Positions 24,956 to 33,638 are shown, counted from the stretch's first letter. The stretch is 43,415 nt of DNA from Symbiodinium natans (GCA_905221605.1 CAJNDS010000409.1:102501-145915); one strand, 5' to 3'. Notes: a model not told the origin generated them from the letters alone. Program-made: numbers and translations.

Positions 24956-25230
24956 GGTTCAGGGTTCGTGGGGGTCGGGAAGATGTGTGGGTGAACCAGA
25001 GTTCTGGCTCTTTCACTTTGAGTGTCTTCCCATATTCCCCTTCTGGGGGGTTTAGGTTCCCTTATAATCCCCTGTTAAGCAAAAAAGGGCACCCTGTTTA
25101 ATCCTAGAGTACTGGGCAACCTGGCTTGGAGACCCCAGAGTTCTTTCAACGGGAATCCTTGGGGTCAGGGCCCTGTACAGGAATGCTGGCTTAATGGGCC
25201 GTTAGCATCCTAAACCTTCCTGGCGTCACC
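24956..25230 (+). CDS. Coding segment interrupted by an introner-family insert
   Basis: GREDVWVNQSS ends at 25005. Directly after the insert (25006-25134) and its second CCAGAGTTCT copy the frame continues FNGNPWGQGPVQECW, then LNGPLAS and TAA. Removing one duplicate and the insert gives an unbroken frame; no standard splice pair does exactly that. Confidence 0.4.
25006..25134. mobile_element. Introner-family insert between 10-bp duplications
   Basis: CCAGAGTTCT at 24996-25005 and 25135-25144. Core GGGGGGTTTAGGTTCCCTTA, AAAAAAGGGCACCC and ACTGGGCAACC as in other copies; the left end is diverged. Confidence 0.8.
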
Positions 25231-25383
25231 GGGACAGCTCCTTTCCGATTACCGGCGGATGCTTGCCTGCCAACCTCACAACACTATTGGACATAGAAGG
25301 GCACACAGTGTCACCAGCTGTTCAAGCAGCTACACCCTACACGGAATGCTGGCTTCATGGGCCCTTAGCATGCTAAGCTTTAA
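25177..25383. repeat. Direct repeats about 163 bp apart
   Basis: GGAATGCTGGCTTAATGGGC (25177) and GGAATGCTGGCTTCATGGGC (25340), each followed by C/GTTAGCATCCTAA-like sequence. A local duplication. Confidence 0.75.
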
Positions 25384-25440
25384 CCCCGAAACCCTAAACC
25401 CTAAAATAAGCCCTAAACCTCTTCTTTTGGTGGTTTTCAG

Positions 25441-25497
25441 GAGACTGACTATTTCTGCAGGAAGGGGGGCCATAAAGCTCCCATGGGAGCTGCTCAG
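25441..25497 (+). CDS. Exon (ETDYFCRKGGHKAPMGAAQ)
   Basis: CTTCTTTTGGTGGTTTTCAG|exon|GTTGCG, 19 codons, phase 0. The best polypyrimidine acceptor in the window. Pairs with the next exon at 25643. Confidence 0.7.
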
Positions 25498-25642
25498 GTT
25501 GCGTTAGTACAGGGGCCTTAATATTTAGAACAGGGTTTAGGGGTTAGCATAGTAAACTTATATAGGGACCACAAGGGAATACGACTAGGAATTCTTCCCG
25601 ACCCCTATAGGCGCTGATCTGAATTATCGGGTATGTTTTCAG

Positions 25643-25675
25643 GTGTTCACAGCAACCCTCCAGTTTCTGGCCTAA
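25643..25675 (+). CDS. Short terminal exon (VFTATLQFLA, stop)
   Basis: GTATGTTTTCAG|exon. TCAGGT occurs at both intron ends (25494-25499 and 25639-25644), so the 145-bp GT-AG intron is removed seamlessly, giving AAQ|VFTATLQFLA. The TAA belongs to a CCTAAACCCC unit. Confidence 0.5.
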   Translation: MFTATLQFLA

Positions 25676-25874
25676 ACCCCTGCTATGGGACGTGCTACTC
25701 CCTCCCCAGCCCAACTCTCTCCCCCCCAAAAAGGAAACAGAGGTCTCTTGAGCGAAACCCAATCCAAAACCCTAAGCTCCAAACCCCAACTGCCCCAAAC
25801 CCCAACCTCTCTAAACCCTGAAAGCCCCAAAACCCTAAAAGCCCCAAAAACCTGTGCCCCCAAATTGCAAAGAA

Positions 25875-26320
25875 ACAGCCCCTGGAGGTACCCTAAACCC
25901 CAGACCCCAAACCCTAAGCCCAAACCCCAAACCCCAAACCCCAAACCCCAAACCCCAAACCCCAAACCCCATACCCCATACCCCAAACCCCAAACCCCAA
26001 ACCCTAAACCCTAAACCCTAAATTACCCTAAACCCAAAACCCCAAACCCTAAACCCTAAACCTCAAACCCCAAACCCTAAACCCTAACCCTAAACCCTAA
26101 ACCCTAAACCTCAACCCTAAACCCTAAACCCTAAACCCTAAACCCTAAACCCTAAACCCTAAACCCTAAACCCTAAACCCTAAACCCTAAACCCTAAACC
26201 CTAAACCCTAAACCCTAAACCCTAACCTAAACCCTAAACCCTAAACCCTAAACCCTAAACCCTAAACCCTAAACCCTAAACCCTAAACCCTAAACCCTAA
26301 ACCCTAAACCCTAAACGCCC
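25875..26320. repeat. CCCCAAA then CCCTAAA array
   Basis: Starts as CCCCAAA (about 12 units, two CCCCATA) and becomes CCCTAAA from 26000; long perfect runs to 26315. Confidence 0.95.
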
Positions 26321-26406
26321 CTGGAGGTGGCGTCACAGAGCTGGACGTCGACGAGTGGGAGGCCCATGCCGTCAAGGAAGGATCCCTGGAGGCGCCGAAG
26401 AAAGGG
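26318..26406 (+). CDS. Exon (ELDVDEWEAHAVKEGSLEAP)
   Basis: PGGGVT then ELDVDEWEAHAVKEGSLEAP and KK, before GTTGGGGTTTAGGG. Acidic. The acceptor may be CACAG at 26337 or lie further left. Confidence 0.6.
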
Positions 26407-26647
26407 GTTGGGGTTTAGGGTCTAGGGTTTAGGGTTTAGGGTATAGGGTTTAGGGTTTAGGGTTGCTTTAAGATTTGGGATACCGGGGTGTAGGTTCAGA
26501 TATAGGGTTGCTGGGGCTAGGGTCCTTTAGGGTTTGGGCTTTGGGGTGTAAGTGTCTATAAATTAGGACTTAACAGGGGCTTAGAGTTTAGGTTCTGCGG
26601 GTTAGAGTTTCAGGGTTGTAGGGAATTGAAGGGGGTTGACGGCTTAG

Positions 26648-26727
26648 GGTGCCTGGCCACGGCAACGAAGCCCGGACGTGTCGGCCCCCCGAAGATATTT
26701 CCGAGCATCTCTTCTTGAAGTTCTCCG
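26648..26727 (+). CDS. Exon (PGHGNEARTCRPPEDISEHL)
   Basis: ACGGCTTAG|exon|GTAGCC, 26 codons. Reads V, PGHGNEARTCRPPEDISEHL, FLKFS. A minus-strand frame is open but its junctions are poor. Confidence 0.55.
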
Positions 26728-26844
26728 GTAGCCCTAAACCCTAGGAGCCGAAGAACCCTAAGCACCCGAAGAACCCGAAGAACCCTGCGAAACCGAAGAA
26801 GCCTAAGAACCCTAAACCGCACGTGCGAAACCTCCGAAACTTAG

Positions 26845-26907
26845 CCAGCGGGACCTTTTGTCCGAACGGGGGTCGGGGGAGGGCCGACAAACCGACACGG
26901 TTCGGGG
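26845..26907 (+). CDS. Exon (SGTFCPNGGRGRADKPTRFG), GC donor
   Basis: GAAACTTAG|exon|GCTTTAGGG. Glycine- and arginine-rich. Confidence 0.5.
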
Positions 26908-26981
26908 GCTTTAGGGTTTAGGGTTTAGGGTTTAGGGTTTAGGGTTTAGGGTTTAGGGTTTAGGGTTTAGGGTTTAGGGTG

Positions 26982-27122
26982 TTGCTCATAGAAGTCCGGG
27001 TGGTTCCCCTAGATTGCCTCGTAATCTTGAGGGTGCTGAGGGTTTGTCAATCCCACGAAGCTGCCTCAGAAAAAGGGTGTTTTTCTTGTTCCGAGGCTAC
27101 AAGCGAAAAGCTTAAAGCCTAA
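26982..27122 (+). CDS. Putative terminal exon, 46 codons
   Basis: LLIEVRVVPLDCLVILRVLR, then VCQSHEAASEKGCFSCSEAT, then SEKLKA and TAA at 27120. Follows a TTTAGGG array; CATAG at 26989 is a possible acceptor. Confidence 0.45.
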   Translation: MLIEVRVVPLDCLVILRVLRVCQSHEAASEKGCFSCSEATSEKLKA

Positions 27123-27236
27123 ACCCTAAAGCCTAAACCCTAAACCCTAAACCCTAAACCCTAAACCCTAACCCCTAAACCCTAAACCCTAACCCTAAAC
27201 CCTAAACCCCAAACCCTAAATGCCCTAAGCTCAAAG

Positions 27237-27295
27237 GTGATCTCCTGGTTCTTCGGCTGGCTACGGAAGCAGCGGCCGCCTCAGATGGTCTTATG
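27237..27295 (+). CDS. Exon (VISWFFGWLRKQRPPQMVL)
   Basis: AGCTCAAAG|exon|GTATAG. A hydrophobic half followed by basic residues, like the end of a membrane segment. Confidence 0.6.
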
Positions 27296-27549
27296 GTATA
27301 GGCTTTAGGGTAGGGTTCAGGGTTTAGGGTTTCGGGTTTAGGGTTTAGGGTTTCGAGTTTAGGGTTTAGGGTTTTAGGGTCAAGGGTTTAGGGTTTAGGG
27401 TCGTAGCCTTCGAAGTTTAGGGGTTGAGTTCTAGGTTTTAGGGCTTGGGGCTTTGCCGTTTGGAGTCCAGCATTCAAACGGAGTTAGCGTTTCTAGGGTT
27501 TTTTGGTTTAGGTGCGAGGTTCAGGCTTTAGGGTTCGGGCTCCATCTAG

Positions 27550-27581
27550 AAAACAGACCTGCGTGATCAGGAGAGCTCCCT
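27550..27581 (+). CDS. Small exon (KTDLRDQESS), GA donor
   Basis: CCATCTAG|exon|GAACCCCCC. Ten codons plus two bases. Confidence 0.4.
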
Positions 27582-27589
27582 GAACCCCC

Positions 27590-28260
27590 CCTCAATGTAG
27601 GGTTTAGGGTTTAGCGTTTACTGCCTGAATTCCACGAATGCTGAAACCTAATCCCTCAACCCCTTGACCATTAACTACCTGAACCCTAAGAGTCTAACCC
27701 TATGGCCCGTTAACCCCTAAACCCTAAATTCTCAAGCCCTCTATCCCTTGACCCGTTAAACCCTAAAGACCTCTAACCATAAACCCTGAACTCTTAACCC
27801 TGAAGCCCTCCGACCCTTAACCCGAATTCCTTAACCCAAAGCCCTCTGACCCTTAACCCTGTCTGACCCTTAACCCCAAACCCTAAACCCTTAACCCTAA
27901 AGCCCTCTAACCCTTAAGAACCCTTAACCCCAAAGCCTTCTAACCCTAAACCCTAAAACCTTACCCCTAAAGCCCTCTGACCCTAAACCCTAAACCCTAA
28001 ACCCCAAAGCCCTCGCACCCTTGACCCTAAACCGTTGACCCTGAAGCCCTCTGACCCTTAACCCTATATCCTAAACCCTAAAGCCCCCTAACCCTTAACC
28101 CCAAACCCTAAACCCTTAACCGTAAAGCCCTCTAACCCTAAACCCTAAAGCCCTCTGATCCTTAACCCTAAACCCTTAACCCTAAAGCCCACGAACCCTA
28201 AAGCCCTAAAGCCCTAAACCCTAAAACCCTAAACCCTAAACCCTAAAGCCCTAAAGCCTT
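27590..28260. repeat. Higher-order degenerate telomere-like block
   Basis: Irregular units such as CCCTCTGACCCTTAACC and CCCTAAAGCC recur about every 30-40 bases, suggesting an old array evolving by its own duplication. No exon. Confidence 0.8.
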
Positions 28261-28290
28261 AAAAAGCCACGAGAGGTCACGAGCCGCCAG

Positions 28291-28335
28291 ATCCAAGATG
28301 CTGGCCTTCGTCACGGGCTCCAGCGTGCGCTGGGG
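28291..28335 (+). CDS. Exon resembling HECT C-lobe (SKMLAFVTGSSVRW)
   Basis: GAGCCGCCAG|exon|GCTTTTGG (GC donor). SKMLAFVTGSS matches the HECT C-lobe motif [FL]-x-x-FVTGS/T-S. This lobe carries the catalytic cysteine further downstream. Short, so moderate. Confidence 0.55.
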
Positions 28336-28579
28336 GCTTTTGGATTTTTTGGGTTTAGGGTTTAGGGTTTAGGGTTTAGGGTTTAGGGTTTACGGTTTAG
28401 GTTTAGGGTTTAGGGTTTAGGGTTTAGGGTTTAGGGTTTAGGGTTTAGGTGTAGGGTTTAGGAGGTGGAGGGTTAACGTTTAGGGTCTTAGGGTTTGGGG
28501 TTTAGGACTTGGGTTCAAGAGACCTTGGAGAGAAGGGGGTTGAGAACTTACGGCAACAGAGCCGGTTACGTGCTTTCAT

Positions 28580-28710
28580 CGCAACTCCAGTTGACCAGAA
28601 ACCCTAAACCCTAAACCCTAAACCCTAAACCCTAAACCCTAAACCCTAAACCCTAAACCCTAAACCCTAAACCCTAAACCCTAAACCCTAAACCCTAAAC
28701 CCTAAACCCG
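28580..28710. repeat. CCCTAAA array
   Basis: About 15 perfect units. Confidence 0.95.
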
Positions 28711-28808
28711 TAAGTGCCGCTCTTAGAGCCTTAAGGCCACAAACATGTGAACCGAGTTGCCTATCTTTGACTGGAATGGAAGATGATGAGAAAGACGTTC
28801 GCCACATG

Positions 28809-28930
28809 CAGATGGACTTCCGGTTATTCAGCCTATGGGCTCCCAAATTCTGTACCATGCGTGCACGGAGAAGAACTGGACATGTATTTTCCGAACGGCG
28901 CAGCGTTTCATCCTCGAAATGGGGGTTCTC
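28809..28930 (+). CDS. Exon open in three frames
   Basis: Follows CCACATGCAG. Frames read DGLPVIQPMGSQILYHACTE, VPCVHGEELDMYFPNGAAFH (to a stop at 29023) and MDFRLFSLWAPKF. Three open protein-like frames over 120 bases are unusual. I favour the first, which starts nearest the acceptor; carboxylesterase-like resemblance of the second is weak. Confidence 0.4.
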
Positions 28931-29035
28931 TTTCTTTTATAAAGGGTTGCCCCAGCCCAGCTCAGGACCGCAATCGCCTGCTTTGTGTTGCTTCCGCCTT
29001 AAACTCTGAAGCTTCGTTTGTTTAGGGTTCCCGGC

Positions 29036-29125
29036 CTAAACCCTAAACCCTAAACCCTAAACCCTAAACCCTAAACCCTAAACCCTAAACCCTAAACCCT
29101 AAACCCTAAACCCTAAACCCTAGAC
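29036..29125. repeat. CCCTAAA array
   Basis: About 12 perfect units. Confidence 0.95.
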
Positions 29126-29167
29126 CCTGCAGGGTTTAAGCCCTGGACCCCAAACCCACGGAAACAG

Positions 29168-29216
29168 GTACTTCCTTGTGGATGGCAGGGGCTACGTGAT
29201 CCCCAAGGCAAATTAG
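29168..29216 (+). CDS. Terminal exon (YFLVDGRGYVIPKAN)
   Basis: ACGGAAACAG|exon, stop TAG at 29214. Likely the C-terminus of the gene whose exons lie upstream; family unknown. Confidence 0.6.
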
Positions 29217-29487
29217 ACGACTCAGTGAAGGGTTTTAGACTTCAGGGTTTAGGTGTTTATTGCTCCGAAAAGCTTCACCGCCCCAGACGGTACCCTCCCC
29301 CCCTAACCCTAAACCCTAAGCCCTAAGCCCTAAACCCTCAGCCCTAAGCCCCGCCCGAAGCCCCAAGCCCGACTCGCAAAGGGGTGTTTTTGTGTGGACA
29401 ACCGGGGTGTGGGGCCTGACGGTGTTCGGGATTTTAGGTTTAAAAATTTGCTGGGTTCAGCGTTGAAAGCACACCTTTAAGCAAAAG

Positions 29488-29581
29488 ATGGCCGATGATT
29501 TAGGGCCTACCTCTCCACTACATTCAATACCGGTCGAGGGCGCAGTCCTGTCCGCTATGCTTGAGCGTATGCTCTCGCAAA
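29488..29581 (+). CDS. First exon of an unidentified gene
   Basis: GCAAAAG|ATG: MADDLGPTSPLHSIPVEGAV, then LSAMLERMLSQ, ending A|GTTTAGGG. AG directly before ATG suits a trans-spliced leader. 31 codons plus one base. Probably linked to the exons at 30099 and 30343. Confidence 0.6.
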
Positions 29582-29589
29582 GTTTAGGG

Positions 29590-29757
29590 CTTAAACCCTA
29601 AACCCTAAACCCTAAACCCTAAACCCTAAACCCTCAACCCTCAACCTCAATCCTCAACCCTCAACCCTCAACCCTCAACCCTAAACCCTAAACCCTAAAC
29701 CCTAAACCCTAAACCCTAAACCCTAAACCCTAAACCCTAAACCCTAAACCCTAAACC
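29590..29757. repeat. CCCTAAA/CCCTCAA array
   Basis: Perfect units flanking a block of CCCTCAA variants. Confidence 0.95.
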
Positions 29758-29762
29758 TTAAG

Positions 29763-29871
29763 GGTAGTTACATGGTCCCTTAATATGGTCCTTTCCTTTA
29801 AGGGCCCCTGGGTTGGGGATATATAAGGGTTCCTCAGTTAGGGGTCGATATTAAGGGGCCGTGCAGCTACC
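29763..29871. mobile_element. 109-bp MITE-like element
   Basis: 24-bp inverted ends (GGTAGTTACATGGTCCCTTA... and its partner at 29848-29871) match at 20 of 24. Directly abuts the telomere-like array on its left. Confidence 0.85.
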
Positions 29872-30098
29872 TAAAACTTAGCCCCAGCATCTCAAGAACT
29901 TACTGGGACCCCGAAACCCGCGCCCCAGAATTTCAACTTGCGGATTAATTTTTGGTTTCGTAGGAATTGCTTTCCTTTTTGCTTTGCTGGAGCGGTTACA
30001 AACGATTTCCTGTTCCACAATCAATTTAGCTTGTGCGGTTCTCTCTTTCTCTCTCTCCTTACGAGCTCTTTGTGTTCGGTTTTTTCATGAGGTGTAAG

Positions 30099-30229
30099 GA
30101 GCTAGAAGGGAGAAAGGCAAGACTACGTGGAGACATTGCCGTGAGCGAATGCGCGAAGGAATGCGCGGAACGTCTTCCCACGAAATCGGTATGGAAAGCA
30201 AACATGAACCCTGCAAGTTTTCATGTAAA
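30099..30229 (+). CDS. Exon, 43 codons (ELEGRKARLRGDIAVSECAK)
   Basis: GGTGTAAG|exon|GATGCCCAGTA. Continues ECAERLPTKSVWKANMNP and SFHV. Charged, probably soluble. It ends exactly at an introner, with a GA donor. Confidence 0.65.
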
Positions 30230-30342
30230 GATGCCCAGTACTACCCTTATTCCCCCTTTTTGGTAGGTTTAGGTTCCCTTAGAAATCCCTTTAAGCAAAA
30301 AAGGGCACCCTTTTTCATCCTAGGTTACTGGGCAACCTAGAG
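30230..30342 (+). mobile_element. Introner-family element acting as intron
   Basis: Ends GATGCCCAGTA and TTACTGGGCAACC; core ATTCCCCCTTTTTGG, GGTTTAGGTTCCCTTA, AAAAAAGGGCACCC. A 3-base AGA match at the ends. GA-AG removal keeps the frame between exons 30099 and 30343. Confidence 0.8.
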
Positions 30343-30526
30343 ACACACCTTTTCGGTTGAAGGCGCCCTGGAGAGAGTTCATGGCTCCAGAGAAAGGTTC
30401 TACTCTAGCTTTACCTTTATCACAGGGAACCGGAAGGTTCGAACAGGTACCCCTGGATTTTGGAAGCACCTAATTCTCGAAGGCGCTGGGGTTTTGTCCC
30501 ACATCCCGAAATGGCAGAACTTCTGA
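30343..30526 (+). CDS. Terminal exon (HTFSVEGALERVHGSRERFY)
   Basis: Joined reading V-K then HTFSVEGALERVHGSRERFY, SSFTFITGNRKVRTGTPGFW, KHLILEGAGVLSHIPKWQNF and TGA at 30524. A frame one base away (DTPFRLKAPWREFMAPEKG) is also open if TAG at 30340 is the acceptor. Confidence 0.6.
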
Positions 30527-30550
30527 ATCTCTCTAAGGCTTCGGATGTAG

Positions 30551-30659
30551 CCCTAAGGGTCCATGTACCTGATTATTATATACTGAGGCCCCAAAGTCCC
30601 TTTTCAGGAAGTACTTTAAGGCCCAAGTATTCCCCATTTCGGTACATGAACCCTTAGGG
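30551..30659. mobile_element. Second introner family, copy 1
   Basis: CCCTAAGGGTCCATGTACC and GGTACATGAACCCTTAGGG pair at 18 of 19. GGAT near both sides. Related to the intron at 35394-35486. Confidence 0.8.
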
Positions 30660-30661
30660 TA

Positions 30662-30802
30662 GGATTAACAGTCGAACTCCCAGCTGACCAGGGCGGTACC
30701 TGCCATTCCGCGTCCAAGTCAGCGGAAACCCTGAGGCCTTTTCCTGGCATGTTGGCACTTCAAGTGCTTCTAAGACCGCTAAAGGTTTTGGGTCTGGTTT
30801 AA
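30662..30802 (+). CDS. ORF after introner (VELPADQGGTCHSASKSAET)
   Basis: Continues LRPFPGMLALQVLLRPLKVL then GLV and TAA. A 101-codon minus-strand ORF overlaps. The join to the upstream frame is unclear. Confidence 0.35.
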   Translation, partial: GLTVELPADQGGTCHSASKSAETLRPFPGMLALQVLLRPLKVLGLV

Positions 30803-31020
30803 GCGTTCTGGGCTCCCTAAGCCCTATCCCCAAGGCCCGAACGCTCTCTTGTTCCCGAAGTTGCACACCAGAGCTTTCCTGAGTCCTTAGTTGGGGTGAG
30901 CTTGCTTGCGCGACTCTTACTGTAGTTGATATTGTAGGGACCCTTATACGCCCCCGCAAAGCCCACGTAAACCCCTAAACACACCGACAGCCCTGAACCC
31001 CCAACGCCCCTACATTTCCC

Positions 31021-31113
31021 TTATATGCGCCAGCATAGGCGCACCCCCCCCCCCTCCCCAACCCCATGGTATCCCCCCCCCCCCCCCCCCTGGTTCATGG
31101 TGGGTTTTGGGTT

Positions 31114-31157
<44 letters not shown>

Positions 31158-31586
31158 TGTGGTTCATGGTCTGTGGTTCATGGGTTTAGGGTGTAATTAG
31201 GGGTTTAGGGTTAGGCTGTAGGGTTCAGGATTTTCACTCTGGTCCATTGGTTTCACTGGGTTTAGAGTTTGATTAGGGTTTCAAGGTTTTGGAGTAATTG
31301 TAGTTTCAAGTTTCCACTCGCCCCCCTGTGGTCGTGCTGGGTTTACGGTTCAGGGTTCAGGGTTAAAGCAGCAAAGGTTTCGCGTTTACCCTTCTCCCTC
31401 CTGTCGTTCATTGGTGGGTTTGAGTTTCAGGGCTTCGGGTTCAGGGTTTGGGGTTTAGGCTGACGCTTCTCCCCCCGTGGTCCGTGGTGTTTTTAGGGTT
31501 AACAGGCAGGGTTTGGGAAGGTTGCCATGGGGGGGGGGGATACCTGGGGGGGGGGGGTCGATTACGCGGAACGCGGGCGCATATAA
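31021..31586. mobile_element. 566-bp homopolymer-rich element, copy 1
   Basis: Inverted ends TTATATGCGCC / GGCGCATATAA followed by C runs on the left (up to about 40) and G runs on the right. The interior (CTGTGGTTCATGG, CACTCTGGTCCATTGG, CTTCTCCCTCCTGTCGTTCATTGG) matches 37050-37584 throughout. No transposase. Confidence 0.85.
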
Positions 31587-31739
31587 GGCCCATACACAAC
31601 AAACCCCGATACTTGCAACTTTTCGTTCATCCTCCAGCCTCCCCAGCCCCTTGGGTTTTGGGGCTTTAGGGTTCAGTAGAAGATATTTAGGAATATTTGT
31701 CGGAGGCCTGCCTACACAACTGTTCTTACTGGTGCTCTA

Positions 31740-31950
31740 GGGACATGAAAGAGTGGATCGTTGTAAGCCTCATACCAGTATATGAAAAACAAAGTATAAT
31801 GGACATATAATGTAAAAGAATGTGCTGCAATGCACAATGCAACTGGATGCTCGAGAAAATAGTCTTATGCTTTAGGGATTATATTGTATTGTATATATAT
31901 ATATATATGTGTCTGTATATACATAGTGTATGTATGTACACACATGCATA

Positions 31951-31982
<32 letters not shown>

Positions 31983-32300
31983 TGTCTTGACATTTTGTTT
32001 CTACTTTGCGTGTGCTTCTTGATTTAGACCCCCTATGGTATCTGCCCTCCCCAGGAAGCGCCCGTGAGCTGAGGTGCTTTGCTTAGGGTGTTCGAGGTTC
32101 TTGAGGTATTTGCAGCTGTTGAGCACTCCGGGTTTCGGGGGCTCAGTTTTGGGTGCTTGGGGGGGGGGGGGGGGGATTTGAAGCTCTGACGCTTTTGGGT
32201 GTGGAGTTGTTGGCGGTGAGTCTCCAAAATTGGGCTTAATAGGTTCCTATCCAAAGTTGGAGGCTTGAAGGGCAAAACCCTAAACCCCAAACCCTAAACC
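31740..32300. other. AT-rich stretch with TA microsatellites and G run
   Basis: (TA)n at about 31895-31908 and 31955-31977, a G run at 32159-32175, and a 6-bp hairpin (CTCCAA...TTGGAG, about 32221-32264). No convincing exon. Confidence 0.5.
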
Positions 32301-32350
32301 TTTAATTAAGCGACACAACCGAATTGAATTGCGAAGCCTTTGACCAGCAG

Positions 32351-32421
32351 GCCTTACCATCGGCTCACACCTGTACCAATCTACTGGCAGCAGCCTCTGC
32401 TTCACCGTGGGAAAGCTTGGG
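32351..32421 (+). CDS. Exon resembling HECT C-terminal motif (ALPSAHTCTNLLAAASASPW)
   Basis: TGACCAGCAG|exon|GTGTAGGG. LPSAHTCTNLL resembles LP-x-AHTCFNxL around the catalytic cysteine of HECT ligases; the phenylalanine after the cysteine is replaced by threonine. Suggestive only. Confidence 0.5.
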
Positions 32422-32530
32422 GTGTAGGGTTTAAGGTTTAGTGTGTAGGGTGTAGGGTTTAGGGTTTAGGGTTTAGGGCTCAGGGTTTCTAGGCTTGGGC
32501 TTATGTTTGGGCTGGGGGTTAAGGTTTAAG

Positions 32531-32583
32531 CGTGGGGCTTGGGAAACTCCGGGAATCATGGAATTTTTCTTGGCTCCGATGGG
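32531..32583 (+). CDS. Putative exon (RGAWETPGIMEFFLAPM)
   Basis: GGTTTAAG|exon|GTTTAGGG, 17 codons. GKLRESWNFSWLRW is open in another frame. Confidence 0.35.
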
Positions 32584-32652
32584 GTTTAGGGTTTAGGGTT
32601 TGGGGTTTGGGGTTTGGGGTTGAGGGTTTGGGGTTGAGGGTTGAGGGTTCAG

Positions 32653-32729
32653 GCAACCCAGAACTACAACTGAAGCTGCAAGCGCCTGCCAAAACCACAC
32701 ACCCTCAGCCCCCCCTCCCCGGAACCTAA
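32653..32729 (+). CDS. Terminal exon (NPELQLKLQAPAKTTHPQPP)
   Basis: GGGTTCAG|exon, ending LPGT and TAA at 32727. Proline-rich tail. Confidence 0.5.
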
Positions 32730-32749
32730 TTACCCTAAGCCCTAGGTCC

Positions 32750-32796
32750 TAGAGACGAAGCTCCGAAACAATCAAGAAACTCCATGCTCTTGAGCA
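32750..32796 (+). CDS. Putative exon (SSETIKKLHALEH)
   Basis: GGTCCTAG|island before GACCCCTAAACCC (GA donor). DEAPKQSRNSMLLSMT is open in another frame. Contains a hairpin CATGCTC-TTGA-GCATG. Confidence 0.35.
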
Positions 32797-33085
32797 TGAC
32801 CCCTAAACCCTAAACCCTAAACCCTAAACTCTAAACCCTAAACCCTAAACTTCTAAACCATGACCCCGAAGCCCTCAGTCCGAAGGCCGAACCAACCCCC
32901 AAAGCCCCCAAACTCTCAAACGCCCCCCAAACCTTGAGGCCACAAAAGCTAAAAGCCCCTAAACCCCGAAATCCCGAAACCCCTAAACCCCTAAACCCCT
33001 AAACCCCTAAACCCCTAAATCCTCAACCCTATAATCCCCTAAACCCCAAACCCCAAACCACAAACCCCAAACCCTAAACCCTAAG

Positions 33086-33167
33086 CCCTTACGTGAAGGT
33101 ACTTCCACCTGTAACTGGCCGGAGGGAGCTGGAAGCCAAACTCCAGAAGGCGCGAAGGGTCTTAAAA
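33086..33167 (+). CDS. Exon (PYVKVLPPVTGRRELEAKLQ)
   Basis: CCCTAAG|exon|GTTTTGGG, 27 codons, continuing KARRVLK. Coiled-coil-like end. Confidence 0.6.
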
Positions 33168-33326
33168 GTTTTGGGTTCAGGGTTTAGGGCTTAGGGCTTA
33201 GAGTTTACAAAGTTTAGAGTCTAGAGTTTAGAGTGAGAGTTTAGAGTTTAGAGTCTAGAGTTTAGAGTTAGAGTTTAGAGTTTATCTAAGGTTGGAACCA
33301 TGGCCCTTTAGTGTGATCCCTTACCC

Positions 33327-33590
33327 TTGTGTATCGGGATGCACAGGGATCTGCGTCGGCATCTTAGCAAATCCAAATGTCTGCAGATTGCACTATTCAG
33401 TATTTATTCAGTGCTTGTCTTTGCTTTACTCACCAACTCACTCAAAAAGCAGCTCTCGCATGTACATAAACCACTCCCAAACAGCAACAGAAAGCATTCG
33501 CGAACAGTGCTCGGATCACAAAAACAGCAGTCAATTGGGACAAAACGAAAACTTGATCCAAAGTATGGGCCCTCATTATGTGTAGTGTGT
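33327..33590 (+). CDS. Long exon with one membrane segment
   Basis: MCIGMHRDLRRHLSKSKCLQ, then a hydrophobic span (ALFSIYSVLVFALLTNSL) and a basic tail (KQQSIGTKRKLDPKYGP). It runs into the MITE at 33559. Start may be GGATGCACAG|G. Unknown. Confidence 0.5.
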
Positions 33591-33638
33591 ATGTTAGGGT
33601 TATATAACACAAGACCTAGGTTAAGGGCCCATACTTTG
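33559..33638. mobile_element. 80-bp MITE with perfect 15-bp inverted ends
   Basis: CAAAGTATGGGCCCT at 33559-33573 and AGGGCCCATACTTTG at 33624-33638. Confidence 0.9.

Noticed and set aside
30654-30959. 101-codon minus-strand ORF
   Set aside because: Overlaps an introner end and a plus-strand ORF; no family. Left unresolved rather than called.
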